A stretch of 64,000 bases of DNA from JACPYM01 sp963699175 (GTDB taxonomy: Bacteria > Acidobacteriota > Blastocatellia > RBC074), in the NCBI GenBank assembly GCA_963699175.1, contig OY969418.1:1302001-1366000 (forward strand), in the 5' to 3' direction. How positions within the stretch are numbered: position 1 is the stretch's first letter; every line of letters starts with the position of its first letter. The translations under genes and the position numbers were made by a program. This document shows positions 52,188 to 62,500 of this stretch, one piece after another. The notes beneath the pieces are model-generated. The model made no database searches and had not been told where the DNA came from. It worked only from the letters and a program-made list of their open reading frames with translations.

Positions 52188-52363
52188 GCCGCGTAGCGGC
52201 GAGCGTGATTTTAGCCCGGCGTTTTCAACGCCGGGAAAAGCGGCGGTCATTCCGCATCGCGCCAGCGATGCTTGGATCAGGCATCGCTGACGCGATGCGG
52301 GACTTGTTGCTTGCTTACCGTGGGTTGAAAACCCACGGCTAAATTCACCTGCCGCTACGCGGC
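52188..52363. repeat. Multi-hairpin palindromic repeat, family A, copy 2
   Basis: A 176-bp element with the same GCCGCGTAGCGGC/GCCGCTACGCGGC ends. Inner hairpins run in the reverse order (CCCGGCG at 52215-52235 first, CCGTGGG at 52318-52338 last), so it is inverted with respect to the copy at 42737-42913. Confidence 0.93.
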
Positions 52364-52381
52364 AAACAATGAACGACGCTT

Positions 52382-53962
52382 TTAGCCTTTCAGCAAATCC
52401 GCCGCCTTCTCCGCAATCGCAATCACCGGCGCGTTCGTATGCCCCGTAATCTGCGCCGGAATCACCGAGGCATCTACTACACGCAAACCTTCCACACCAC
52501 GCACGCGCAGCTTGTCATCCACTACAGCCAGCGCGTCGCGCTCACTGCCCAGCTTGCACGTGCCGACTGGGTGATAGAGCGTATCGGCGGTTTGCCGAAT
52601 GTGTTCGGCGATGCCATCGTCGGTAGTCGCCGCCTCGCCCGGCCACCACTCTTTGCCGCGAAAGCGGTCGAAGGGTTTTGCGCCGAGAATCTGGCGCGCG
52701 ATTTTGACGCTCTCGATACAGGCTATTAGATCGTTTTCCGCAGCCAGATAGTTTGGCTGAATCGCGGGCGCGGCAAAGGGGTCTTTCGATTTCAGCTTGA
52801 GCTGTCCCACGCTCTCCGGCTTTTGCAGCGCGATGCCGATGGAGAAGCCGTGCAGGTCTGGATTCTTGAAGCCGTTGTCCATGTAAAAGACTGGCGCAAA
52901 AACCAGCTCGATATTCGGCACCTTCATTGACGGATCGGTTTTCAGGAACGCGATGCCTTCGGCCACGTTCGAGGTCAGCGGCCCTTTTTTGAAAACCAGG
53001 TAATTAAGAATGTTTTTGAAGTTGTCGGCCTTGTGCAGCCCGATTGGTTCGCGGCATTCATATTCGACGCCGATCAGCAAATGGTCTTGCAGATTTTCAC
53101 CGACGCCGGGCAGGTCGGCGACGACCGGAATATCCAGCGCGCGCAACTGTTCCGCTGGGCCAATACCCGAAAGCAGCAACGTTTGCGGCGAATTGATCGT
53201 GCCGCCGGACAAGATTACTTCGCGGTTGACGCGCGCCTGTTGCGTCTGGCCGTTTTGAACGAATTCGACGCCGACGACTCGGTTCTTATCGAAGAGCAAG
53301 CGTGTGACGTGTGCGCCAGTCTTCACTGTCAGATTCGGACGCATCAAACTTGGCTTCAGAAAAGCAGCAGCGGCGCTGTGGCGCTTGCCGTTCTTTTGTG
53401 TGACTTGCGCGTAGCCGAGGCCTTCTTGCGAAGCGCCGTTCAGGTCTTCATTGAATTTCAACCCGGCGCTTTGCGCGGCTTCGACAAAGTGATGCGTCAG
53501 CGGATTGACGCAGCGCAGATCGGCGACGTTCAGTTCGCCGCCTGTGCCGTGATATTCATTCGCGCCGCGTTCGTTGTTTTCAGATTTCTTGTAGTAGGGC
53601 AGGATGTCGTCGTAGCCCCAGCCTTCAACGCCCAACTCACGCCAACCATCGTGATCGCCGCGATTGGCACGGCTGTAAACCATCGCGTTGATCGAACTCG
53701 ACCCGCCCAGCACTTTGCCGCGCGGCCAGAACATGCGGCGGCGATTCATCTGTTCAAGCTCTTCGGTCTCGTAGGCCCAATCGCAGTCGGTCTTGAAAAG
53801 TTTGTTGAAGGCCGCCGGGATGTGAATCTCCTGCTTCTTGTCAGGGCCGCCTGCTTCGAGCAACAGGACTTTAGTGCGCGCGTCTTCCGTCAAACGTTTG
53901 GCCAGCACACAACCGGCAGAGCCTGCGCCGACAATGATGTAGTCGTAGGTTGAATTGGACAT
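52382..53962 (-). CDS. GMC family FAD-dependent oxidoreductase (choline dehydrogenase-like)
   Basis: A 526-residue glucose-methanol-choline oxidoreductase. The N-terminal ADP-binding fold starts Y-D-Y-I-I-V-G-A-G-S-A-G-C-V, followed by the GMC signature R-G-K-V-L-G-G-S-S-S-I-N and the second signature S-G-G-T-I-N-S-P-Q-T-L-L. The C terminus has H-P-V-G-T-C-K-L-G and the N-A-P-V-I-A-I-A-E-K-A-A FAD end; catalytic His is in H-P-V-G. It looks most like BetA/alcohol dehydrogenases and lacks a signal peptide. A GAGG element precedes the ATG. A subunit 3-like gene lies 8 kb away at 43947. Confidence 0.93.
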   Translation of the reverse strand: MSNSTYDYIIVGAGSAGCVLAKRLTEDARTKVLLLEAGGPDKKQEIHIPAAFNKLFKTDCDWAYETEELEQMNRRRMFWPRGKVLGGSSSINAMVYSRANRGDHDGWRELGVEGWGYDDILPYYKKSENNERGANEYHGTGGELNVADLRCVNPLTHHFVEAAQSAGLKFNEDLNGASQEGLGYAQVTQKNGKRHSAAAAFLKPSLMRPNLTVKTGAHVTRLLFDKNRVVGVEFVQNGQTQQARVNREVILSGGTINSPQTLLLSGIGPAEQLRALDIPVVADLPGVGENLQDHLLIGVEYECREPIGLHKADNFKNILNYLVFKKGPLTSNVAEGIAFLKTDPSMKVPNIELVFAPVFYMDNGFKNPDLHGFSIGIALQKPESVGQLKLKSKDPFAAPAIQPNYLAAENDLIACIESVKIARQILGAKPFDRFRGKEWWPGEAATTDDGIAEHIRQTADTLYHPVGTCKLGSERDALAVVDDKLRVRGVEGLRVVDASVIPAQITGHTNAPVIAIAEKAADLLKG

Positions 53963-53974
53963 GGTTTTTCCTCA

Positions 53975-54170
53975 GCCCCAACGGGGCATCATACGATAGC
54001 CCAAGGCAACGCCCTGGGTGCGCAACCATCAAGTTAGCAGCCCTGAAAGGGCGTCATAACTGGCTTGGCGAGGGGCCACACAGATTTATTTCGCCCTTTC
54101 AGGGCTGTGATGCGCCACGGCTTTTCCCAGCGCGCTGCGCTGGGCTTTCATATCTCGCCCCGTTGGGGCT
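53975..54170. repeat. Multi-hairpin palindromic repeat, family B, copy 2
   Basis: About 196 bp with the same outer AGCCCCAACGGGGC/GCCCCGTTGGGGCT ends and AGCCCTGAAAGGGCG inner hairpins as 48503-48699. The two copies are direct repeats flanking a 5.3-kb block. The rest of 53963-54327 has no gene apart from the leader of the regulator at 54328. Confidence 0.93.
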
Positions 54171-54327
54171 GAAAAGCTTTCGCATTGGCGCAAATACAAT
54201 AGCTGGCAGCTTGTCGAACCTTGCGTTAGAATGCCCGCGTTTCCGCAAGGTTACTAAAGGCAGTGCGCATCCCCCACGCCGTCAACTCCACACCCATTCG
54301 CCCTCCACTGATGAGGACGAAAGAATT

Positions 54328-56355
54328 ATGGCAAAACCGGCAAATCCGCAGTACGAGTTCGGCCCTTTTCAACTCAATCCAGATGAGCGTCTGTTACTGC
54401 GCAACGGCGAGCCAGTCGCCCTGACGCCCAAGGCCTTCGACACGCTCTGTTATTTCGTCGCACATCATCACCGACTGCTGACTAAAGACGAGTTGATCGC
54501 GCAACTCTGGCCCGACAGTTTTGTCGAAGAAAGCAATCTGGCGCAGAACGTCTCCGCCGTGCGGCGCGTCTTGGGCGAACAGCCGGATGGCGGCCATTAC
54601 ATCGAGACCGTCCCCAAGCGCGGTTACCGTTTCGCTGCCGAAGTCAAACAGCTTGTCCCGCGCCAAATCTCCCGGCCTGCCTATGCGCGGTTGAGCAATC
54701 CGCCGCTCACACTCAATGAACCTCCCGATGCTAGCGATTACGCAGCGGATGATAGAACGGATGTTCTCCACAATGAATTCAGCGATCAGTCTGGCGCGGC
54801 CACCGCTGGCGTGCTGCCAGAAAGTTACGCGCCCGCACAGTCGGTACCAACCCCGCACTCAAGTTGGCTGCGCCGCTACGCTCTCTGGCCCGGCGTGGGG
54901 TTGGCGATCTTATGTGTAGCTGGCTACTTCATTCTGCATGCTAACAAATCCAAGCCATTGGCGAGCAAACCGCGCCTGGCCGTCTTGCCCTTCCGCAATC
55001 TCAAGCCGGCAGCCGAGACAGATTTTCTGGGCTTCTCGTTGGCCGACGCGATTATCACGAAACTGAGCTACATCAGCGCGCTCAACGTGCGTCCTTCGGC
55101 AGTCGTGGCAGCCGCCAAATACCGCAGCCAGGAACTCGACCCGCAGCAGGTGGCAAAAGAATTGAAGGTGGACAAGCTGCTGACCGGGACATTTCTGAAA
55201 GAAGGCGATGACCTGCGCATCAACCTGCAATTGATTGATGTGAACACCGCACAGGCGCTCTGGGTGCAACCGCTCGATTTGAAATACGACCGCTTGCTGA
55301 CCGTGCAAGACCGCGTCACGCAACAAGTCATTCAAGGTTTGCAAGTCCGCCTGACGCCGATTGAATCCGAACAACTCAAGGTTGATGCGCCGCGCAATCC
55401 GCTGGCTTATGAAACTTATTTGCGCGGCCTCGATCAGTATCAAGCGGGCAGTTACGCGCAGGCGATCAAGACGCTCGAACAATCCGTTGCGCTCGATTCA
55501 GGCTACGCGCGCGCTTGGGCGCATCTAGGACGCGCTTATACGGCGCAAGCTTCGTTCGCGTTTGGCGGGCGTGATTTTTATCAGAAAGCGCAAGCCGCCT
55601 ACGAGAAGGCGCTCGCGCTCAACCCGCAAGAGATCGAGGCGCGCATCTTCCTGGCCAATCTCTTTACTGACACCAACCGCGTCGAAGAGGCCGTGCCGCA
55701 ACTGCGCACAGTACTCAAAACCAACCCCGACCACGCCGAAGCGCATTGGGAGGTGGGTTACGCCTACCGTTTCGGCGGCATGCTGTCCGAGTCTATTACT
55801 CAAGGCGAGCTCGCGCGCCAACTCGATCCGCAGGTCAAGCTCAACAGTTCGGCCTTCAACAGTTATCTTTACGCCGGTCAATACGAACGCTTCTTGCAGA
55901 GTCTGCCGCCCTTCAACGATCAAGCCTTCATCGTTTTCTATCGCGGCTTTGGCAATTACTATCTTAACCAGCGCGCGCAAGCGGTGGCGGATTTCGATCG
56001 CGCCTATGAACTCGACCCATCGCTCTACACGCAGATCGGCAAGGCGCTCGGCGCAAGCCTGACAAACGATCCGGCCAGGGGCTTGGCTTTGTTGCGTGAC
56101 ACGGAGCGCAAGCTGCAAGAGCGCGGCGTGATCGAAGCCGAGGGCACCTACAAAGTCGCGCAAGCCTTCGCCCTAGTCGGTGATAAAGCGTCCGCATTGC
56201 GCCTACTGCGCCGCAGCATCGAGGGAGGTTTTTTCTGCTATCCGTATTTCATCAATGACCCCCTGCTGGAAAATCTGCGCAACGAAGCCGACTATGCCAG
56301 TTTGATCGAAACCGCTCGCCAACGTCACGAAGCATTCAAGCGGCGCTTCTTTTAA
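54328..56355 (+). CDS. CadC-like membrane regulator: winged helix + TolB-like + TPR
   Basis: A 675-residue one-component regulator starting M-A-K-P-A-N-P (54328); the longer frame reads through a repeat and is wrong. The winged helix covers about 8-105 (L-T-P-K-A-F-D-T-L, K-D-E-L-I-A-Q-L-W-P-D-S-F, V-P-K-R-G-Y-R-F). One transmembrane helix at about 185-206, then a TolB-like/FlgO domain starting R-L-A-V-L-P-F-R-N-L-K and four to six TPRs. The regulator at 3837-6209 has the same plan. The next genes on the same strand are a small secreted protein (207 nt away) and a matrixin metalloprotease; these may be its targets. Confidence 0.9.
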   Translation: MAKPANPQYEFGPFQLNPDERLLLRNGEPVALTPKAFDTLCYFVAHHHRLLTKDELIAQLWPDSFVEESNLAQNVSAVRRVLGEQPDGGHYIETVPKRGYRFAAEVKQLVPRQISRPAYARLSNPPLTLNEPPDASDYAADDRTDVLHNEFSDQSGAATAGVLPESYAPAQSVPTPHSSWLRRYALWPGVGLAILCVAGYFILHANKSKPLASKPRLAVLPFRNLKPAAETDFLGFSLADAIITKLSYISALNVRPSAVVAAAKYRSQELDPQQVAKELKVDKLLTGTFLKEGDDLRINLQLIDVNTAQALWVQPLDLKYDRLLTVQDRVTQQVIQGLQVRLTPIESEQLKVDAPRNPLAYETYLRGLDQYQAGSYAQAIKTLEQSVALDSGYARAWAHLGRAYTAQASFAFGGRDFYQKAQAAYEKALALNPQEIEARIFLANLFTDTNRVEEAVPQLRTVLKTNPDHAEAHWEVGYAYRFGGMLSESITQGELARQLDPQVKLNSSAFNSYLYAGQYERFLQSLPPFNDQAFIVFYRGFGNYYLNQRAQAVADFDRAYELDPSLYTQIGKALGASLTNDPARGLALLRDTERKLQERGVIEAEGTYKVAQAFALVGDKASALRLLRRSIEGGFFCYPYFINDPLLENLRNEADYASLIETARQRHEAFKRRFF

Positions 56356-56562
56356 GGCCTAAACTTGAGTGCGCACGCCACCGGCCATGTTTCCCGATTG
56401 ACTCATCTGCGCAATCGCGCTATTTTGCCGCTGCATCCCTGAACCCAGACAGTTCCTACCTTTGATTGGCTCATCTGAAATGAAAGCCAATTGCCCACTA
56501 AATACTGCGGCACTGTCACAGCATACTCTCCCTAAGCTTGAATCAAGGAGTTTGTTTTTATC

Positions 56563-57147
56563 ATGTCTAAAACAATCCGGCTGCGCCTTTTTCCGTCCTT
56601 ATCGCGTGTGTGGTGGTTGAGTCTCTTGTGCGTCCTGCTGCTCGATCCGGCCCAGGCCACCGTGATGCGTTACCTCGAAGTCGAAGAGCTAACGCGGCTC
56701 TCGACCGAAGTCTTTCACGGGCAAGTCGTCTCCACCAAAGTTTATTGGGATGAGGAACACACGCGCATTTACACCGCCGTGCGCGTGCAGATCAACGAGT
56801 CTTTCAAGGGCGCGGCCAAGCGCGATCAGATCGTCACCATCACGCAACTGGGCGGCGAGTTGGACGGTCTGCGGCTCGATTACGGCGGGCGTCCGGCTTT
56901 CAACGTCGGCGAGGCAGTCGTCCTGTTTGCGAAGCCCGGACGCCATCACGACCTGATCGTCGTTGGCTTGAAGCAAGGCAAACTGCGCGTCGCAGGCGCT
57001 GAGGCCATCAGGGATTTCTCCGGCATCACGCTCTTGGAGAAGACGGCAGATGCAAAGACAGGGCCAGTGGCGACCGGCAAAGCACCGCGTGTGCAAACCC
57101 GTCTTTCGCTGGCCGAGTTACGTCAACGCGTGGCCAACGCGCGCTGA
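56563..57147 (+). CDS. Secreted protein of unknown function
   Basis: A 194-residue exported protein (signal peptide ending near A-Q-A-T; AAGGAG upstream). The mature sequence is beta-rich, starting V-M-R-Y-L-E-V-E-E-L-T with segments V-F-H-G-Q-V-V-S, then G-E-A-V-V-L-F. I do not recognise a named family; this layout is often seen ahead of secreted metalloprotease genes. It is 20 nt upstream of the matrixin gene and is probably co-transcribed with it. It could be a chaperone or inhibitor of the protease, but nothing in the sequence proves it. Confidence 0.75.
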   Translation: MSKTIRLRLFPSLSRVWWLSLLCVLLLDPAQATVMRYLEVEELTRLSTEVFHGQVVSTKVYWDEEHTRIYTAVRVQINESFKGAAKRDQIVTITQLGGELDGLRLDYGGRPAFNVGEAVVLFAKPGRHHDLIVVGLKQGKLRVAGAEAIRDFSGITLLEKTADAKTGPVATGKAPRVQTRLSLAELRQRVANAR

Positions 57148-57167
57148 GCAAGCCGTGGGGAAATCCA

Positions 57168-59225
57168 ATGAGAAAGCTATTCTCTTTTTTATTTATCGCA
57201 ATTGCGCTGGCCATCAATACTGGCAAGACCGAGTCGTTTGTCTTCAGCACGACTGACGGGACGACGAGGATTCATTGGGACCTGACCAACCCGGCTTCAC
57301 CCATCGTGCAGAATGGGCGCGTGGTCTACAACCTGAATCCGGCAGGCAGCGATAACGTCCCGTTTGCGCAGGTAGAGTCCGCCATTACTGCATCTTTCAA
57401 CGCGTGGGAAAGCTTGACGACCAGTAGCATCGCCTTTACGCGCGGCCCCAACCGCAGCGAGACGGGTGCCAGGAACGACGGCATTTTCCAAATCTACTGG
57501 CAAGAAAATTCAACCGTGGATGATGGACTGGATATTTCCGGGGCCTTGGCGGTGACGCGGATCTTCACCTTCGCAGGCAACGGGCGCGACGGTGAGATTG
57601 CCGACGTCAGCCTGGTCTTCAATGGCAAAGAGGTGCAGTGGGCGACCGACGGCAACGCCAACCGCGTAGACATTGCCGAAGTCGCCACGCACGAGATCGG
57701 CCACTCCATCGGCATAAGCCACTCGCCCGTGGCCGCTGCGACGATGTACCCGCGCACCGGCGACGGCTTTACGCGCGGCCGCACGCTCCACTCAGACGAT
57801 CAGATTCCTGCTTCGATTCTTTATCCGGCCAATAACTTCCTGGCGCAGACCGGTACGTTGCGCGGGCGCGTGCGTGACAGCGGCGGCGGCGCCATCTTCG
57901 CCGCAAACGTGGTCGTAACCGATGCCAATGGTAATGTGATTGCTACGATGCTCACGCAACGCGACGGCAGTTACCGGCTGCAAGGATTGCCGCCAGGTGC
58001 GCACACAGTTTTTGTTGGCCCGATTGATCCGCCGGGCGGCCTGTTCTTTGGCCCGGACGATCTCAACGGTTACGACGGCGCTCAGACAAACTTTCTGACC
58101 AGCAACAACCAATCAGTCACGATCAACGCAGGGGGCGAGACCGTGCTCGACGTTACGGTGACACGTGCGACGCCGGCCTTGCGCGCTCAGCTTATCTACC
58201 AAGCGGCTTCTGGCGGGTTTACCAATCTAGGCGCACTCGTGCAGCCCGGCCAAAGCATCACCATCGGTGTAGCCGGGCCGGGCTTGCCCACCAGCGGCAA
58301 CCCGTTGAGCGTGAGCGGCAGCGGCATTACGATCCAGCGGACGCGCTTCGTGACACTCAATAGCGGTGGTGGCAATGGTGTCCTGGCGGACGTGGTCGTT
58401 AGTGCGAATGCAGTGCCGGGCGCGCGCAATCTGATTGTGACGGGCAACAGCCAGCGTTCGATCTTAGCGGGCGGGCTGGAGATCACCGGCACGAGCGCAC
58501 CACCGCAACCGCTCAGCGTCGTTTCGGCGGCGAACTTCTCTGCGCGCGTCGCGGCTGAATCTATTGTGGCGGCGTTTGGCACGGGCTTGGCGACCAGCAC
58601 GCTGACTGCCGCAGGCTCCTCGCTGCCGACTTTGCTCGGTGGCACCAGCGTGCGTGTGCGCGACAGTCAGGGCAGCGAACGCCTCGCCCTGCTCTTTTTC
58701 GTCTCGCCGACACAAATCAATTACCAAATCCCGCCCGGCACTGCGCTGGGGCCGGCGACGGTGACAATCACCAACATCCAGGGACAAGTTTCCACGGGCA
58801 GTGTGCAGATCGAATCAGTCGCGCCAGGACTTTTTTCTGTCGCTGGCACTGGCTCGGGGCCGCCAGCCGGTGTCGCGCTGCGTATCAGAGCCAACGGCGC
58901 GCAAAACTTTGAAAGCATCTTTCGCTTTGACAGCGCGCAGGGTAAATTCGTGACTATTCCGATTGATCTGGGCGCGGCCACGGATCAGGTCTTTCTGGTT
59001 CTCTATGGTACAGGCTTTCGCTTCCGTAGCTCGCTCGGCGCAGTGACAGCCAGCGTCGGCGGGGTTAATCAACAAGTGACCTTTGCAGGCGCGCAAGGCG
59101 CACTGATAGGACTCGATCAGCTCAACATCAAGTTGGCTCGTGGATTGATTGGGCGGGGCGAAGTAACCGTCATTGCCACTGTGGATGGGCGCGTGTCGAA
59201 TGCGGTGCGGGTGAATATCAAGTGA
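57168..59225 (+). CDS. Secreted matrixin-type metalloprotease with TIGR03437 domain
   Basis: A 685-residue exported zinc protease. After a short signal peptide, the catalytic domain (about 30-225) has the complete metzincin motif H175-E176-I-G-H179-S-I-G-I-S-H185, followed by S-P-V-A-A-A-T-M-Y-P where the Met-turn falls. A carboxypeptidase-regulatory-like beta-sandwich (about 228-330), a second beta domain and a C-terminal TIGR03437 domain (about 445-685) follow. It likely cleaves proteins outside the cell or at the surface. The TIGR03437 tail links it to three other exported proteins in the window. Confidence 0.92.
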   Translation: MRKLFSFLFIAIALAINTGKTESFVFSTTDGTTRIHWDLTNPASPIVQNGRVVYNLNPAGSDNVPFAQVESAITASFNAWESLTTSSIAFTRGPNRSETGARNDGIFQIYWQENSTVDDGLDISGALAVTRIFTFAGNGRDGEIADVSLVFNGKEVQWATDGNANRVDIAEVATHEIGHSIGISHSPVAAATMYPRTGDGFTRGRTLHSDDQIPASILYPANNFLAQTGTLRGRVRDSGGGAIFAANVVVTDANGNVIATMLTQRDGSYRLQGLPPGAHTVFVGPIDPPGGLFFGPDDLNGYDGAQTNFLTSNNQSVTINAGGETVLDVTVTRATPALRAQLIYQAASGGFTNLGALVQPGQSITIGVAGPGLPTSGNPLSVSGSGITIQRTRFVTLNSGGGNGVLADVVVSANAVPGARNLIVTGNSQRSILAGGLEITGTSAPPQPLSVVSAANFSARVAAESIVAAFGTGLATSTLTAAGSSLPTLLGGTSVRVRDSQGSERLALLFFVSPTQINYQIPPGTALGPATVTITNIQGQVSTGSVQIESVAPGLFSVAGTGSGPPAGVALRIRANGAQNFESIFRFDSAQGKFVTIPIDLGAATDQVFLVLYGTGFRFRSSLGAVTASVGGVNQQVTFAGAQGALIGLDQLNIKLARGLIGRGEVTVIATVDGRVSNAVRVNIK

Positions 59226-59231
59226 GGCAGT

Positions 59232-59264
59232 CTGAAAGCGCACGCGGCTCGCCTGCGCTTTCAG
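59232..59264. terminator. Hairpin after the matrixin gene
   Basis: A perfect 11-bp stem (59232-59242 with 59254-59264) with the loop CGCGGCTCGCC, 7 nt after the stop. Its centre matches the inverted repeat at 49698-49801, so it may be a dispersed repeat acting as terminator. The rest of 59226-59512 shows no gene. Confidence 0.6.
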
Positions 59265-59512
59265 GCCAATTTTCAGGGATACAAATCCAGCCTTCCTGTG
59301 CTAATATCCGCCGCGCATCCTAACCAATACCTAACCGGCGAGTGAACCCACGAACGAGCCGTCTTTCTGATCCCAAGCTCGACCTTTACTGCTCGCCATC
59401 GCAATCCCAACCGGTATGCCACCGGGTCTTCTGTATTGCCAAGTTCATTGCGCCGCGACTTCCCCTGCACGCGGTTGAAGTTTAACCACGTTCAATATTT
59501 CAGGAAGGTAGT

Positions 59513-62500
59513 ATGTCTACTCGTCTGCCGTGGGCCAAAGCCCGCATTGCCACGTCGCGCCGCTCCGTGTTGGTCAAATCCGTTGTCTTAGGTCTGAGCC
59601 TGCTCGTCATAGTCGGTTGTTTGATCGGCGTTGAATCCGAGGGATTCGCCCGCCGACAACCCGCTCACCTGCGCGCCCAGGTTGAAAAGCTCGGCGAAAA
59701 GTATGGCGAAGAGTATCTCGAAGGCTCCAAGCGCCAGGAATGGTTCTATCACCAGCGCGCTTATCCGCTCGACGAAATCCCGCGCGGCGCGCGTCTGGAT
59801 GCGCTCGCACAATCAGATGAGGTTGAGCGCGCGCAGACCCGTTTGCGCAAGGCTGGCAGGTTTGCCGCCGTGCCCGAACAGGAAGTTGCGTGGCAGGCGC
59901 TGGGGCCGCGCCCGATTGCTGACGGGCAAACTTTCGGCGACCGCAGTCCGGTTTCAGGCCGCGTCACGACGATCACGCTCGACCCGCGTTACGACGGCAT
60001 CAACAACAAGACTGTATACGTTGGCGCGGCGCAGGGCGGCTTGTGGCGCTCGATTGACAACGGGCAGACGTGGGTGCCGCTGATGGATGAATTGCCCTCG
60101 TTGGCGGTAGGCGCGGTGGCAATTGACCCAACCAATCCGAATGTCATCTGGGTCGGCACAGGCGAACCGAATCGTTCGGGCGATAACTACTACGGCGCGG
60201 GCTTGTTCAAGACCACTGATGGTGGCATCTCCTGGACGCAGATCACCGGGCCGGTTTCGACCAGTGACCCGAAGCTACCCGTTTTTCTCAACTGCACTTT
60301 CAGCAAGATCGAGATTGACCCGTCCAAACCAAACACGCTTTTTGTAGCAACTAACACCGGCTTCTTTCTCTCGTCAGCGCAATCGCCCGGTAACGTACCA
60401 CTCGGCAATCGCGGTTTGTGGAAGACGAGCGATGGCGGAGTGAATTGGATCAACGTCAATCCAACCAACAGCCGCTTGGACAGGCTCGCTTCCGATGTGG
60501 TGATTGATCCGCGCAATCGCAGCCGCGTCTTCGCCGCCATCACGGGGGAAGGTGTCTTTCGCTCCGACAATGGTGGTGATCTTTTTAGCTGGAAATCGCT
60601 GAGTAGAGGCTTGCCGTCAAAAGAAGACGCGGATGGCAATCCAGTCTACGGACGCATTGCGCTGGCCATCGGGCCGCCGATTGGCTCGTCAAACAACTCG
60701 ACACTCTACGCGGCTTTTGCCGGAGTGGATGAAAACCTGCTCGGTATCTTCCGCACGAGCGACAACGGCGAGAATTGGACAAAGGTCACTCAACCGCAAG
60801 ACTCAGGACAAGCCAACTACAATCTGGCGCTGGCCGTAGACCCGACCAACGGCAACAATCTCTTTTACGGCACGTCAGCCAACGAAGCCTACGACGGCGG
60901 CGTAGTCCATCGCAGCGTTGATGCAGGGCGCAGTTGGGAAGACATCAGCATAAGCGTCCGCTTCCTCAACGATAATCGGCCCGTGCTCGGCTTGCACCCG
61001 GACACGCACGCGCTTGCCGTCAGCCCGGCCAATCACAACATTCTCTTCACCGGCAACGACGGCGGCATCTGGCGCACAGACAGCGCGCTTTCCGGCGCAC
61101 TGCGCTGGGAGAATTTGAATGCGACGCTCAACATCACGCAGTTCCAATCAGTCGCGGTGCACCCTTACGATCCCAGCCTGATCATCGGTGGCACGCAAGA
61201 CAACGGCACGAACGTCTATTACGGCAGCGCCACGTGGGCGCACAGTGATGATGGCGACGGCGGGTTCACTTTGATAGATCAATCCAGCTCGTCCGTCTTC
61301 TATCACACCTATTTCAACATCAGCATTCCCGGCGCGGGCGCGATCATCGGACCAGCGATTTCTTTCGACGGCGGACTGAAGTGGGAGTTGCGCGGCTGTT
61401 TCGGTTGTAAGGAAGCGAAGGTCGGTAACTTCAACCCCAACGACCGTGTGGCCTTCTACGCGCCGATGACGTTGAACACAGGCTATAGCGGGGCGAACGG
61501 CAACGCACTCTACTTCGGCACCTACCGGCTCTACCGTTCGGTTGATCGCGGCAAGAATTGGCTGGGGTTGGGTGGTGGTGTTGACGGTTTCGGCGAAGAC
61601 TTGACCAAAGGCCGAGGCGTTATCACAGCCATTGCGGCCTTCCCTTCACGCGGCGGCATTGATGCAGTGGGCGAAGTCGTCTGGGCAGGCGCGAGCGACG
61701 GCAAAATCTGCGTCACACAAAACGCACACGAGTTGACCAAGGCGCGCTTCTTCGATGTGACGCGCTCGCCCTTGCCCAACCGCTTCGTCACCGACATCGC
61801 CGTTGACCCGCGTAACGTGCAGCGCGCCGTCGCCACCTTCTCCGGCTTCAACCGCAGCACGTCGAGCACGCCCGGCCACGTCTTCCTGACCGAATCGTTC
61901 GGCGGCACGTGGACGGACATCAGCGGCAACTTGCCCGACGTGCCGGTCACTTCCGCCGTGCTCGACCCGAACAAGCCCTCGACGATCTACATCGGCACAG
62001 ACATCGGCGTTTTCATGACTACCGATATGGGGCGCAACTGGGTGCGCTTGGGCAACGGGATGCCGCGCGTCTCGGTGTTGCAATTACGCTATCACCTGGC
62101 CAGCGGCAGCCTGATTGCCGCCACACACGGTCGTGGCGTTTACCGGCTGACTGTCAATCCGCGCCCGCTCGCGACCGTCTCGGCGGCGAGCTACAGCGGT
62201 AACGATCTGGCCAGCGAAGCGATTGTCGCCTCATTCGGCACAGAAATGGCAACGAAGACCGAGGCGGCCAACAAGCTGCCGCTGCCAACCGAATTGGCGG
62301 GCACGCGTGTTTACGTGCGCGACGCTTTCGGCACGGAACGCCCGGCGGCACTCTTCTTCGTCTCGCCCGGTCAGATCAACTACCAAATTCCGCCCGGCAG
62401 CATTCCTGGCCCGGCGATGATCACGGTCATCAGCAGTGATGGCAAGACCTCGGTTGGCTTTACCAATCTCAACTACGTCACGCCTAGTCTGTTCACGGCT

